Origin: Chitinophaga polysaccharea
GTDB taxonomy: Bacteria > Bacteroidota > Bacteroidia > Chitinophagales > Chitinophagaceae
Length of the DNA stretch: 64,000 nucleotides
Assembly (NCBI RefSeq): GCF_007829335.1
Contig: NZ_VIWO01000001.1
Span: 1,798,001-1,862,000 of the forward strand
Direction of reading: 5' to 3'
In this document: piece after piece, positions 17,518 to 25,428 of the stretch
Layout of the letters: the number at the start of each line of letters is the position of its first letter
How positions within the stretch are numbered: the first letter of the stretch is position 1
Position numbers and translations under genes: made by a program
Notes under the pieces: model-generated
Told to the model about the DNA's origin: nothing
Database searches by the model: none
The model's input: only the letters and a program-made list of their open reading frames with translations

Positions 17518-19176
17518 ATGTTACAGCGATTAACCATTACGAACTACGCCATTATCGATCACCTGGAAGTAGATTTTTCAGGAAACCTGAATGTGATCAC
17601 CGGGGAAACCGGTGCAGGTAAATCAATATTATTGGGCGCACTCTCCCTGATCCTGGGCGAAAGGGCCGACCCCGGAGTATTGTTTGATAAAACCGGCAAA
17701 TGCATTATCGAAGGCTTCTTTAAAGTAAAGAAATCCCAGGTGGCTGCCTTCTTCCAGGAACATGAACTGGACCTGGAAGACCAGTTGATCATAAGAAGAG
17801 AGATTAGTGCTACTGGTAAGTCAAGAGCTTTTGTAAATGATACCCCCGTTAATATCTCTCAATTATCGGAACTGAGCAGCTACCTGGTAGACCTGCATCA
17901 GCAATTTGATACCCTGGCGCTGGGTAACGCCGATTTTCAACGGGAAGTGATTGATGCCCTGGTGAATAAACCGGCAGAAATGCAGCAATACCACCAGGTA
18001 TTTGTGCAGTACGTACAGGTACAAAAGAAATACAAGCAGCTGTTTGACAGCCGCGACAGCGCCAATAAAGAACTTGACTATAATCGCTTCCTGCTGGAAG
18101 AGTTAACAGATGCAGGTTTCAACACGCATGAAATAGAAGACCTGGAATCAGAGCTGCAAACGCTGAGCCATGCAGAAGAAATAAAGAATACGCTGAACCG
18201 GGTATATTTTCAGCTGAAGGAAGATGAACAGCCCATCCTGCAACAATTGAAGCAGTTGCAGTCTTCCCTGCAGGGACTGGCTGCTTTTCATAAAGAGATG
18301 CCTGCCATTGCTGAGCGCCTATTGTCTTCTTACCTGGAACTACAGGATATTGCAGGCGAGGTAGAGCAGATCAACGACCAGGTGCAGTACGATGCACAAC
18401 GCATTGAGCTGGTGAATGAAAGAATGGCATTGGGATATCGCTTGTTTAAAAAGCATGGCGTACAAACCACCGATGAGTTGCTGGCCATCAAAGAGGAGCT
18501 AACCGTAAAGGTGGATAATGTATTAAACCTCGATGAACAACTGGTTAGCCTGGAGCAGGAACAAACCCGTTTAAAGGAACAACTTCTGCAGCTGGCAGGC
18601 GTGATCAGTGCTTACCGCCAGGAACAGGCCAGTCCGTTCGAAAAGCAGGTGAATGTGCTGCTGGCGCAGGTAGGTATGCCTAATGCGCGATTGAAAGTAG
18701 ATATCGTAACCGGCGAACTGAATCCATATGGACAGGACACTATCGACTTTTTATTTGACGCCAATAAGAGCAACCAGTTTGCACCGGTAGGGAAAGTAGC
18801 TTCCGGTGGGGAGTTAAGCCGCCTGATGTTGTGTATTAAATCGTTGGTAGCGCAATCTGTTTCCCTGCCTACACTTATTTTTGATGAAATAGACACTGGT
18901 ATTTCGGGAGAAGCCGCCCGTCAGGTAGGTATCATTTTGAAAAACCTGGCCAAATCGCACCAAATTATCTGTATCACCCATCAGCCGCAGATAGCCGGAA
19001 AGGCAGACGCTCATTACTTTGTATACAAGGAAGCCAAAGCGGAGAAAGTAACTACCGGCGTACGCTTATTATCGGAAGAGGAGCGGGTGAACAAGATTGC
19101 GCAGATGCTGAGTGGAGAAAAGCCTACAGCAGCGGCCCTGGAGAATGCGCGGGAAATGCTGGCTATTCCCTCCTGA
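17518..19176 (+). CDS. recN: DNA repair protein RecN
   Basis: RecN is an SMC-like ATPase that acts in double-strand break repair by holding DNA ends and promoting RecA-dependent recombination. The 552-residue product has Walker A GETGAGKS at residues 29-36, a Q-loop region DLHQQFDTLAL, a central coiled coil (about 150-375), the ABC signature ASGGELSRLML, Walker B LPTLIFDEIDTGISG, and the H-loop ICITHQPQIA. Domain order and length are typical. It starts 33 bp after the TPR gene. The 3' side carries a structured terminator region that runs directly into the fabI promoter. Confidence 0.97.
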   Translation: MLQRLTITNYAIIDHLEVDFSGNLNVITGETGAGKSILLGALSLILGERADPGVLFDKTGKCIIEGFFKVKKSQVAAFFQEHELDLEDQLIIRREISATGKSRAFVNDTPVNISQLSELSSYLVDLHQQFDTLALGNADFQREVIDALVNKPAEMQQYHQVFVQYVQVQKKYKQLFDSRDSANKELDYNRFLLEELTDAGFNTHEIEDLESELQTLSHAEEIKNTLNRVYFQLKEDEQPILQQLKQLQSSLQGLAAFHKEMPAIAERLLSSYLELQDIAGEVEQINDQVQYDAQRIELVNERMALGYRLFKKHGVQTTDELLAIKEELTVKVDNVLNLDEQLVSLEQEQTRLKEQLLQLAGVISAYRQEQASPFEKQVNVLLAQVGMPNARLKVDIVTGELNPYGQDTIDFLFDANKSNQFAPVGKVASGGELSRLMLCIKSLVAQSVSLPTLIFDEIDTGISGEAARQVGIILKNLAKSHQIICITHQPQIAGKADAHYFVYKEAKAEKVTTGVRLLSEEERVNKIAQMLSGEKPTAAALENAREMLAIPS

Positions 19177-19221
19177 AGTATAAACAGCAAAAAAGCCGTC
19201 GCTGGCTTTGCATGCATATTT

Positions 19222-19304
19222 AGCTGTTAACCACTGGTAATGCGGCTTTAGCAGGTAAGTCCCCGGCTAAAACCGTTTCACCGGGAGTTAACAGCTTTTT
19301 TTTT
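19222..19304 (+). terminator. Large structured terminator of recN
   Basis: Outer arms AGCTGTTAAC (19222-19231) and GTTAACAGCT (19287-19296) enclose a 55-nt interior containing smaller stems (CCCGG/CCGGG), and the right arm is followed by a run of nine T. It fits an intrinsic terminator with an unusually long branched head. Its T tract lies where a fabI -33 element would be. Confidence 0.65.
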
Positions 19305-19317
19305 CAACTATAACGAC

Positions 19318-19325
19318 TATTTTTG
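19318..19325 (+). promoter_or_regulatory. -7 promoter box for fabI
   Basis: TATTTTTG matches TAnnTTTG and ends 21 nt before the ATG at 19347. The -33 position falls in the T tract of the recN terminator. Confidence 0.55.
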
Positions 19326-19346
19326 CCGAAATTAATTTTTGACCAA

Positions 19347-20159
19347 ATGGCTCATAACTTATTAAAAGGGAAAAAAGGTATCATCTTCGGCGCACTGGAT
19401 GAAAAGTCTATTGCATGGAGAACTGCCCTGCGTTGCGTGGAAGAAGGCGCTGAAATTGTGCTTACCAATGCCCCTATTGCCCTGCGTATGGGAGAGATCA
19501 ACAAACTGGCCGAAACCTGCAAAGCACCTGTTATTCCGGCTGATGTTACCAACATGGATGATCTGACCAACCTGTTCAACAAATCTATGGAGCACTTTGG
19601 TGGTAAAGTGGACTTTATCCTCCACTCTGTAGCCATGGGTATGAATATCCGTAAAGGCAGAAGCTATACCGACCTGGATTACGACTTTAATCACAAAACA
19701 TTTGATATCTCTGCGATGTCATTGCACCGCGTACTGCAAACAGCTTACAAACTGGATGCATTGAACGAATGGGCTTCTGTAATTGCATTGTCTTATATCG
19801 CTGCACAGCGGGTATTCCCTGACTATGGCGAAATGGCGGATGCTAAAGCATTGCTGGAATCTATTGCCCGCAGCTTTGGCTACCACTATGGTACACATAA
19901 AAAAGTACGTGTCAACACTATTTCACAGTCTCCTGTAAAAACAACCGCAGGCGCGGGTGTGAAAGGCTTTGACGGCTTTGTCGCCTATGCGGAAAATATG
20001 AGCCCGCTGGGTAATGCTACCGCCGATGAATGCGCTAATTACGCAGTAGCCATGTTCTCCGACCTTACCCGGATGGTGACCATGCAGAACCTGTTCCACG
20101 ACGGTGGTTTCTCTTTCACAGGTGTTTCCAAGCCGGTGATCGATCAAATGGAAAAATAA
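19347..20159 (+). CDS. fabI: Enoyl-[acyl-carrier-protein] reductase (NADH), FabI
   Basis: FabI catalyses the last reductive step of each type II fatty acid elongation cycle, reducing trans-2-enoyl-ACP. The 270-residue product has the divergent SDR glycine region typical of FabI (GIIFGALDEKSIAW, residues 11-24), and the catalytic Tyr-x6-Lys as Y160 and K167 in DYGEMADAK, with the additional active-site tyrosine at Y150. The late segment RVNTISQSPVKTTA also fits. The ATG at 19347 (MAHNLLKGKKG) is the family start; the frame extends upstream only through a TTG. It is monocistronic, with a long hairpin repeat 13 nt past the stop codon. Confidence 0.96.
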   Translation: MAHNLLKGKKGIIFGALDEKSIAWRTALRCVEEGAEIVLTNAPIALRMGEINKLAETCKAPVIPADVTNMDDLTNLFNKSMEHFGGKVDFILHSVAMGMNIRKGRSYTDLDYDFNHKTFDISAMSLHRVLQTAYKLDALNEWASVIALSYIAAQRVFPDYGEMADAKALLESIARSFGYHYGTHKKVRVNTISQSPVKTTAGAGVKGFDGFVAYAENMSPLGNATADECANYAVAMFSDLTRMVTMQNLFHDGGFSFTGVSKPVIDQMEK

Positions 20160-20172
20160 GCGTAAGGCTGAA

Positions 20173-20266
20173 AGCATAAAGCAAAAAAGCTATTGTGGAG
20201 AATGATCTTAGCGACTACTTAAAATCGCTTTGGTTATTCTCCACAATAGCTTTTTTGCTTTCTGCT
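20173..20266. repeat. Long inverted-repeat element, copy A (3' of fabI)
   Basis: Arms of about 42 nt fold into a hairpin; the outer 30 bp are nearly perfect (one mismatch) and include AAGCTATTGTGGAGAAT paired with ATTCTCCACAATAGCTT, while the inner part is less exact. The apical loop contains CTACTTAAAA. The same arm sequence recurs at 34025-34140 and 52044-52148. The element starts 13 nt past the fabI stop codon. It could act as a bidirectional terminator or 3' stability element; no coding potential was seen. Confidence 0.85.
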
Positions 20267-20273
20267 CATAAAA

Positions 20274-20300
20274 AAGCCGCACCCTGTCCGGGAGCGGCTT
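20274..20300 (-). terminator. Intrinsic terminator of the DUF2795 gene
   Basis: Arms AAGCCGC and GCGGCTT (7 bp) enclose a 13-nt loop with a further CCC/GGG pairing. On the minus strand the hairpin is followed by a T run. It lies about 50 nt past the stop of the gene at 20350. Confidence 0.65.
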
Positions 20301-20349
20301 AAAAATTATGTGTCATAGTGTGAACGGGAGTCGCAATCAGCAACGCTGG

Positions 20350-20571
20350 TTAATATTCATCTTCATTAAAGAAGAAGTCGTCTTGCGACGGATAATCAGA
20401 CCAGATGTCTTCAATCCCCTCGTAAATTTCTCCCTCATCCTCCAGCTCCTGGAGGTTCTCGATTACTTCGATCGGTGCACCGGAACGAATGGCGTAGTCG
20501 ATAAGTTCGTCTTTAGTAGCTGGCCATGGAGCGTCCTCCAGGTATGAAGCTAATTCTAAGGTCCAGTACAT
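20350..20571 (-). CDS. DUF2795 small acidic protein
   Basis: The 73-residue product matches the DUF2795 pattern: an aromatic N-terminus (MYWTLELASYLEDAPWPATK), the core DELIDYAIRSGAPIEVIENL, and an acidic tail ending DDFFFNEDEY. Members are small, soluble and strongly conserved across Bacteroidota, with no established function. The gene is monocistronic, with one of the best-matched promoters in the window (TTG, 19 nt, TACTTTTG) and its own terminator, which suggests high constitutive expression. Confidence 0.9.
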   Translation of the reverse strand: MYWTLELASYLEDAPWPATKDELIDYAIRSGAPIEVIENLQELEDEGEIYEGIEDIWSDYPSQDDFFFNEDEY

Positions 20572-20602
20572 CGTATTAAAATTTTTACTTTTTAATTTTT
20601 CG

Positions 20603-20632
20603 CAAAAGTATTATTTAATTTGAAATAAACAA
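20603..20632 (-). promoter_or_regulatory. Bacteroidota promoter of the DUF2795 gene
   Basis: On the minus strand a -33 TTG (at 20630-20632) is separated by 19 nt from a -7 box TACTTTTG (20603-20610), fitting the Bacteroidota sigma-70 consensus. The start codon is about 31 nt downstream. Confidence 0.8.
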
Positions 20633-20671
20633 CTTTTACTATTTTATCGGTTAATTACTTTTCTTTGGGTT

Positions 20672-21331
20672 ATGCTAACCGCTCGCAATGTTACCAAAAA
20701 TTATTCCAATTTGCCCATATTAAAGGGGGTAGATATTACTGTCAGTAAAGGAGAGATCGTTACCATAGTAGGGTCTTCCGGAGCAGGTAAAAGTACCCTT
20801 TTGCATATATTGGGAACCCTCGATACACCCACTGGTGGGGAGGTGTGGCTGAATAATGTCAATCTGACCGGTTTGAAGGGAAACGCCCTGGCTGATTTCA
20901 GGAACCGTCATATTGGCTTTATTTTCCAGTTCCATCACCTGCTGCCCGAGTTTACCGCCCTGGAGAATGTATGTATCCCTGCTTATATTGCCGGTACCCG
21001 TAAACAGGATGTCAGGAAAAGAGCGGAGTTTCTCCTGGAAACCCTGGGACTGAAAGACCGGCTCGATCACAAGCCCAACGCCCTTTCAGGAGGCGAACAG
21101 CAAAGAGTAGCAGTGGCCCGGGCTTTGATTAATAACCCCGATGTGGTGATGGCCGATGAACCTACTGGTAATCTCGACTCCCGCAATGCCCGCGAACTGC
21201 ATAACCTGTTCCTGGAGCTCCGGGATAAGCTGCAGCAAACCTTCATTATCGTTACCCATAACGAAGAACTGGCGCCATTGAGCGACCGGCAGCTGGTGAT
21301 GAAAGACGGCAAAATTATCTCCGGCGATTAA
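20672..21331 (+). CDS. ABC transporter ATP-binding protein, LolD-like
   Basis: The 219-residue ATPase has Walker A GSSGAGKS (residues 34-41), a Q-loop FIFQFHHLLPEFTALENV, signature LSGGEQQR (138-145), Walker B VVMADEPTGNLD and the H-loop IIVTHNEEL. The FQFHHLLPEFTALENV segment is typical of LolD/MacB-type ATPases, and LolD powers release of lipoproteins from the inner membrane. No permease gene (LolC/E type) is adjacent, so the partner must be encoded elsewhere. The start follows the DUF2795 promoter region divergently, and its end overlaps the convergent deacetylase-family gene by 4 bp. Confidence 0.9.
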   Translation: MLTARNVTKNYSNLPILKGVDITVSKGEIVTIVGSSGAGKSTLLHILGTLDTPTGGEVWLNNVNLTGLKGNALADFRNRHIGFIFQFHHLLPEFTALENVCIPAYIAGTRKQDVRKRAEFLLETLGLKDRLDHKPNALSGGEQQRVAVARALINNPDVVMADEPTGNLDSRNARELHNLFLELRDKLQQTFIIVTHNEELAPLSDRQLVMKDGKIISGD

Positions 21332-22230
21332 TACCCGTAAGTGCTGATACCTGCCTTAAAGGTATTGCAGTGTGCATTCACAATGTCTTTGATATGCGTG
21401 GAATAACCGCCGCCCATAGCTACGGCGCAGGGAATGTTGTGCTTTTTCAGCGCATGGAATACCATCTCGTCCCGCTCGCGGCAACCCTGCGGCGTTACTT
21501 TCAGTTTCCCAAACTTATCAGTATCCAATATATCTACGCCCGATAGGTAAAAAACAATATCGGGTTTTACCCGGTTAATGAGCCGGGGTAATGCCGATTC
21601 CAGCAGTTGCAGGTAAGTAGCCGTGTCCGTGCCATCGGCCAACGGGATGTCCCAGTCGGACGTTTCTTTATGAAAAGGATAGTTATGGGCCCCATGCATG
21701 CTAAACGTATATACTTGCGGGGTATCCGTAAAGATGGCTGCAGTGCCGTTGCCCTGGTGTACGTCGAGGTCCAGTATCAGCGCTTGTTTGATGTGCTGCC
21801 GGTGCAACAGGTAGTTGGCAGCTATGGCAAAATCGTTCAATAAACAGAACCCTTCTCCATGGTCGGCAAACGCGTGATGGGTGCCACCGGCTACATTGAA
21901 ACCAATGCCATGCTCCAGGGCATGGAGCGCGATATCGATTGTACCCTGGGCGATAACGATTTCCCGGTAAGTAAGGGCCGGGGATTGTGGAAAACCTATT
22001 TTCCGTTGCTCTTTGGGCGTCAGGGTCTGGCCTTCCAGCTGCTGCCAGTAGTCGGCTGTGTGGGTGAGCAGGATCACCTCTTCGGTAGCCGGCTGCGGCT
22101 CAAATAGTTGTTCATGAGTAATAATGCCCTCCCGGAGCAGTTGTGCAGGTATGAGCTCGTATTTGAGCATCGGAAAGCGATGGTCGGCTGGTAAGGGATG
22201 TATATAGCTATCGTGACAGGCGATTTTCAT
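21328..22230 (-). CDS. Histone deacetylase-fold (arginase-deacetylase) family protein
   Basis: The 300-residue product belongs to the HDAC/AcuC/acetylpolyamine amidohydrolase superfamily, zinc hydrolases that remove acyl groups from amines. Visible active-site features are the tandem histidines in GGTHHAF (His118, His119), zinc ligands Asp156 and His158 in LDLDVHQGNGT, a further aspartate in LSGVDILDTDKFG, and the glycine stretch AMGGGYS. The natural substrate is unknown in bacteria of this type. It lies 9 bp upstream of... the opposite side of pdeM: the pdeM gene precedes it on the same strand with a 9-bp gap, so it is probably the last gene of the DNA repair transcript. Confidence 0.9.
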   Translation of the reverse strand: MKIACHDSYIHPLPADHRFPMLKYELIPAQLLREGIITHEQLFEPQPATEEVILLTHTADYWQQLEGQTLTPKEQRKIGFPQSPALTYREIVIAQGTIDIALHALEHGIGFNVAGGTHHAFADHGEGFCLLNDFAIAANYLLHRQHIKQALILDLDVHQGNGTAAIFTDTPQVYTFSMHGAHNYPFHKETSDWDIPLADGTDTATYLQLLESALPRLINRVKPDIVFYLSGVDILDTDKFGKLKVTPQGCRERDEMVFHALKKHNIPCAVAMGGGYSTHIKDIVNAHCNTFKAGISTYGY

Positions 22231-22239
22231 AAGAATGGT

Positions 22240-22911
22240 TCATTGTGCCCGGATAATCGATTTTCCGGCGATTACGAACACCGGATCATCGGCGGCAGGG
22301 TCAAGTGTCGCAGAGCCGGTAAAGTGTCCAAAAGCGGGTAAAATGCCACAGTGCGGGCCAAAATAGAAGCAGGGTAAACGCAGGCGTTGTTTGCCGGCGC
22401 CCTGCATCACAAAAGCGGGATGGAAATGCCCGGAAAAAGTATATTGAAAACCGTTGTGATCCTCGCAAGGCTCATGAATGAAATGAATGCCTGAAATGGT
22501 CAGCGTAGTATTTACCTGGATCTGCAGCTGTTCATAAACTTCATCCGGCATAATATCATGATTTCCTTTTACCAGGTTGATGAAGATGTTGGCAAACTGT
22601 TGCCGCCATACGCGGAAATATTGTACGTCGTTGTTTTCGGTACTATGAAACATATCCCCCACGATGATGATGCGTTGTGGCAGGTAACGGGTAATCAGCT
22701 GTTGCAGGCGGAAAAGATCTTCCTGTTCTATCCCGGCAGGTACCGCAATACCAGCTTTCCGAAAATGCGCTGCCTTGCCCAGATGCATATCTGACACAAT
22801 CAGTGTTTTCTCTTCTTCCCAAAAAATAGCCCGTTGGGGCAGTAAATGCCAATGCTGTTGTTGAAAATGAAAAATTTCCCCGACCACTGAATCCGTTTTT
22901 ATGAACTGCAA
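22240..22911 (-). CDS. pdeM: Ligase-associated DNA damage response endonuclease PdeM
   Basis: The 223-residue protein is a calcineurin-like metallophosphoesterase with all expected motifs: SDMHLGKAAHFRKAG (D-x-H), IIVGDMFHSTEN (GD), VKGNHD (GNHD) and FSGHFHPAF (GHxH). This family occurs beside an Lhr-like helicase, an ATP-dependent DNA ligase and an exonuclease, and is named for that association. Here it follows the helicase gene after 12 bp, clearly in one transcript. The DNA substrate is not known with certainty. Confidence 0.93.
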   Translation of the reverse strand: MQFIKTDSVVGEIFHFQQQHWHLLPQRAIFWEEEKTLIVSDMHLGKAAHFRKAGIAVPAGIEQEDLFRLQQLITRYLPQRIIIVGDMFHSTENNDVQYFRVWRQQFANIFINLVKGNHDIMPDEVYEQLQIQVNTTLTISGIHFIHEPCEDHNGFQYTFSGHFHPAFVMQGAGKQRLRLPCFYFGPHCGILPAFGHFTGSATLDPAADDPVFVIAGKSIIRAQ

Positions 22912-22923
22912 ATTATTGATTTC

Positions 22924-25377
22924 TTAATCGTTTGTGGTGATCAATTTTTTGATACGGTCTTCCAGCTTTTCGCTAGTCATCGTATCCCGCAGGCTGTCTA
23001 CCTTAATAGGAAAGCAGAAGGGCGTGAGTCGCTGTGGGGTAGTGATCACAATTTTACTCACGGCAATGCGCTCGAGTGTTTCCCGCAGGCGGGCTTCTTC
23101 CATCTGGTAAAAAAAAGCTTCATTGAAGGCCTGCTTCAGCAGGAGGTTTTGCGGATCATAATCTTTAAACACATTGAACAGCAAAGAGGCCGATGATTGC
23201 AGGTGCCGGTTAGCTTTATGTTTCCCGGGATATCCCTGGAAGATAAGCCCGGCTATCACGGCGATATCCCTGAACTTGCGCCGTGCCATTTCTGTAGCAT
23301 TAACGCTGGTTTGCAGCTCTATCAGCAGGTTATCGGTGGTAAATAATTGTTTGGCATTTTCCTGGGTAAGGGGAATCGGTTGATCCGACAACAATTCAAA
23401 CCCATAGTCATTCATCGCAATGGAAAAGGTAATAGGTTGAATGAGACTGAGGCGATAAGCCAGCAATGCCGCCATTACTTCATGTACCAGTCGCCCTTCA
23501 AAAGGATATACGAAGAGATGGTAACCATCTTTGGTGTTTATTTTTTCGATCAGCAGTTCATTGTCTTTCGGAATATGTGATAATGATTCCTGCAACTGGA
23601 ACAATGGCTGCAGCGCTATCAGTTCCGGATCGCGGGATTTCCCCGACAGGGCTTCATTGAATTTCTGGCGGAGCATGCGTCCCAGGTTGGATGACAGGGG
23701 AATGCGCCCGCCCTGGTAGCTGGGTACGATGGATCTTTTGGAATTTGATTTACGTACCAGCACAGTCATATCTTTGATGAGCGTGAATTCCAGGTTGCGG
23801 CCGGCGAGCGTAAATGAGTCGCCGGGTTGCAGGCGGGAGATGAAGCTTTCTTCAATGACGCCGATATAGCCGCCTGTCATAAACTTCACCTTGAGCATCG
23901 CATCGCTGACAATTGTGCCGATATGTAAACGATGGCGCATGGCCATCATGCGACTGCGGCAGATAAAGAAGTCGCCTTCACGCTCTACTTTGCGGAACTC
24001 ATCATAACTACCCAGGGCTTCGCCGCCGGTAGTGAGGAAGGAGAGTAGCCACAGCCATTCATCTTCCGTAATATGCTGATAGCAGAAAGTCTGTCTTACT
24101 TCCTCCCATATTTCCGCTGCGTGAAAGCCATCGGAAACGGCGAGTGTCATCAGGTATTGCAACAATACATCGTAGGCGAGGAGCACCGGCATGCGGCTTT
24201 CTATCAGCTCTTCTTCCATGGCTGCTTTCAGCGCTGCGGCCTCTACGAGCTCCAGGGCATGGGTGGGCAGGAAGAAGATTTTACTCACGGCGCCCGGCTG
24301 GTGTCCGCTACGGCCGGCTCTTTGAAGGAAGCGGGCTACTCCTTTGGGACTCCCCACCTGGATAACGCTGTCTACGGGGCGGAAATCCACGCCTAAGTCC
24401 AGGCTGGCGGTACATACCACCGCTTTCAGGATACCATTGTGCAGTGCTTCTTCCACCCAGATACGCAGCTCCATATCGATAGAACCATGATGCAATGCCA
24501 GCGCGCCTGCCAGCATGGGATCTTCTTTTAGCAGCGCCTGATACCAGATTTCCGATTGAGAGCGGGTGTTGGTAAATATGAGGGTAGTTTGACTATCATG
24601 GATCACTGGCAGCGCCTGTGGCAGCATCTTGATACCCAGGTGCCCCGCCCAGGGATAGTTTTCTATTTCATGGGGGATCACGCTTTTCAGCGCAATATTT
24701 TTTTTCAGTTTGGCGCGGATAATCAATCCATCGTTGTGATAGGGGCCCAGCAATACTTCCAGCGCTTCGTCGAGGTTGCCGATAGTGGCCGATATACCCC
24801 ATACTTTCAGCTGTTCTTTCCGCAAGCCTTTCAGGCGACTGAGCCCCAGTTCCACCATCACGCCGCGTTTGCTGCCAATGAGCTCGTGCCATTCATCCAC
24901 CACTACGGTATGCAGGTGTTTAAACAAGTTGGGATATTCCTTTTGAGCGAGCAACAGGTGCAGGCTTTCAGGGGTGATGAGGAGTATTTCCGGCATCTGT
25001 TTTTTCTGTGCAGCGCGGGCGGCCAGGGAGGTATCTCCGCTGCGGATACCTACCTGCCAGGGAATATTTAGTTCCTTGAGTACGGCTTCCATCGCCCGGG
25101 CAATATCTTTGGCCAGTGCCCGCAGTGGAGTTATCCACAGCAGCTGTAAGCCATTTTTAGTTTTGCGGGTATACTCTTTCGGATGGGCATCTATCCAGGC
25201 AATCAGTACACCGAGGAACAGGGAAAAGGTTTTACCAAAGCCGGTGGGCGCGTTTACGATGCCCGACTTACCCTGCAGGTAAGCCTTCCAGGCATCTTCC
25301 TGAAATTTAAAGGGTTTAAATTCATTTCCCTCCAGCCATTGATGGATCACTTTCCAGCCTCCCGTATGTTGTTGCAT
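22924..25377 (-). CDS. Ligase-associated DNA damage response DEXH-box helicase (Lhr-like)
   Basis: The 817-residue superfamily 2 helicase has motif I APTGFGKTF (about residue 40), motif II DEWH in VVVDEWHELIGSKRG, motif III SATIG, and motif VI QRAGRSGHQPG, followed by the winged-helix and C-terminal region of the short Lhr class. It uses ATP to move on and unwind DNA. In most genomes the helicase lies in an operon with a ligase and an exonuclease. Here the upstream neighbour is a divergent purine permease only 51 bp away, so the ligase and exonuclease genes are not part of this transcript. Confidence 0.93.
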   Translation of the reverse strand: MQQHTGGWKVIHQWLEGNEFKPFKFQEDAWKAYLQGKSGIVNAPTGFGKTFSLFLGVLIAWIDAHPKEYTRKTKNGLQLLWITPLRALAKDIARAMEAVLKELNIPWQVGIRSGDTSLAARAAQKKQMPEILLITPESLHLLLAQKEYPNLFKHLHTVVVDEWHELIGSKRGVMVELGLSRLKGLRKEQLKVWGISATIGNLDEALEVLLGPYHNDGLIIRAKLKKNIALKSVIPHEIENYPWAGHLGIKMLPQALPVIHDSQTTLIFTNTRSQSEIWYQALLKEDPMLAGALALHHGSIDMELRIWVEEALHNGILKAVVCTASLDLGVDFRPVDSVIQVGSPKGVARFLQRAGRSGHQPGAVSKIFFLPTHALELVEAAALKAAMEEELIESRMPVLLAYDVLLQYLMTLAVSDGFHAAEIWEEVRQTFCYQHITEDEWLWLLSFLTTGGEALGSYDEFRKVEREGDFFICRSRMMAMRHRLHIGTIVSDAMLKVKFMTGGYIGVIEESFISRLQPGDSFTLAGRNLEFTLIKDMTVLVRKSNSKRSIVPSYQGGRIPLSSNLGRMLRQKFNEALSGKSRDPELIALQPLFQLQESLSHIPKDNELLIEKINTKDGYHLFVYPFEGRLVHEVMAALLAYRLSLIQPITFSIAMNDYGFELLSDQPIPLTQENAKQLFTTDNLLIELQTSVNATEMARRKFRDIAVIAGLIFQGYPGKHKANRHLQSSASLLFNVFKDYDPQNLLLKQAFNEAFFYQMEEARLRETLERIAVSKIVITTPQRLTPFCFPIKVDSLRDTMTSEKLEDRIKKLITTND

Positions 25378-25416
25378 GACAATGAAATTAGGATAAAATG
25401 GTAAATGGCGAAACGC

Positions 25417-25424
25417 TATTTTTG
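25417..25424 (+). promoter_or_regulatory. -7 promoter box directly before the purine permease start
   Basis: TATTTTTG fits TAnnTTTG exactly and is followed by only 4 nt (CAGC) before the ATG at 25429. With initiation at the usual distance the transcript would begin at or next to the start codon. Confidence 0.6.
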
Positions 25425-25428
25425 CAGC

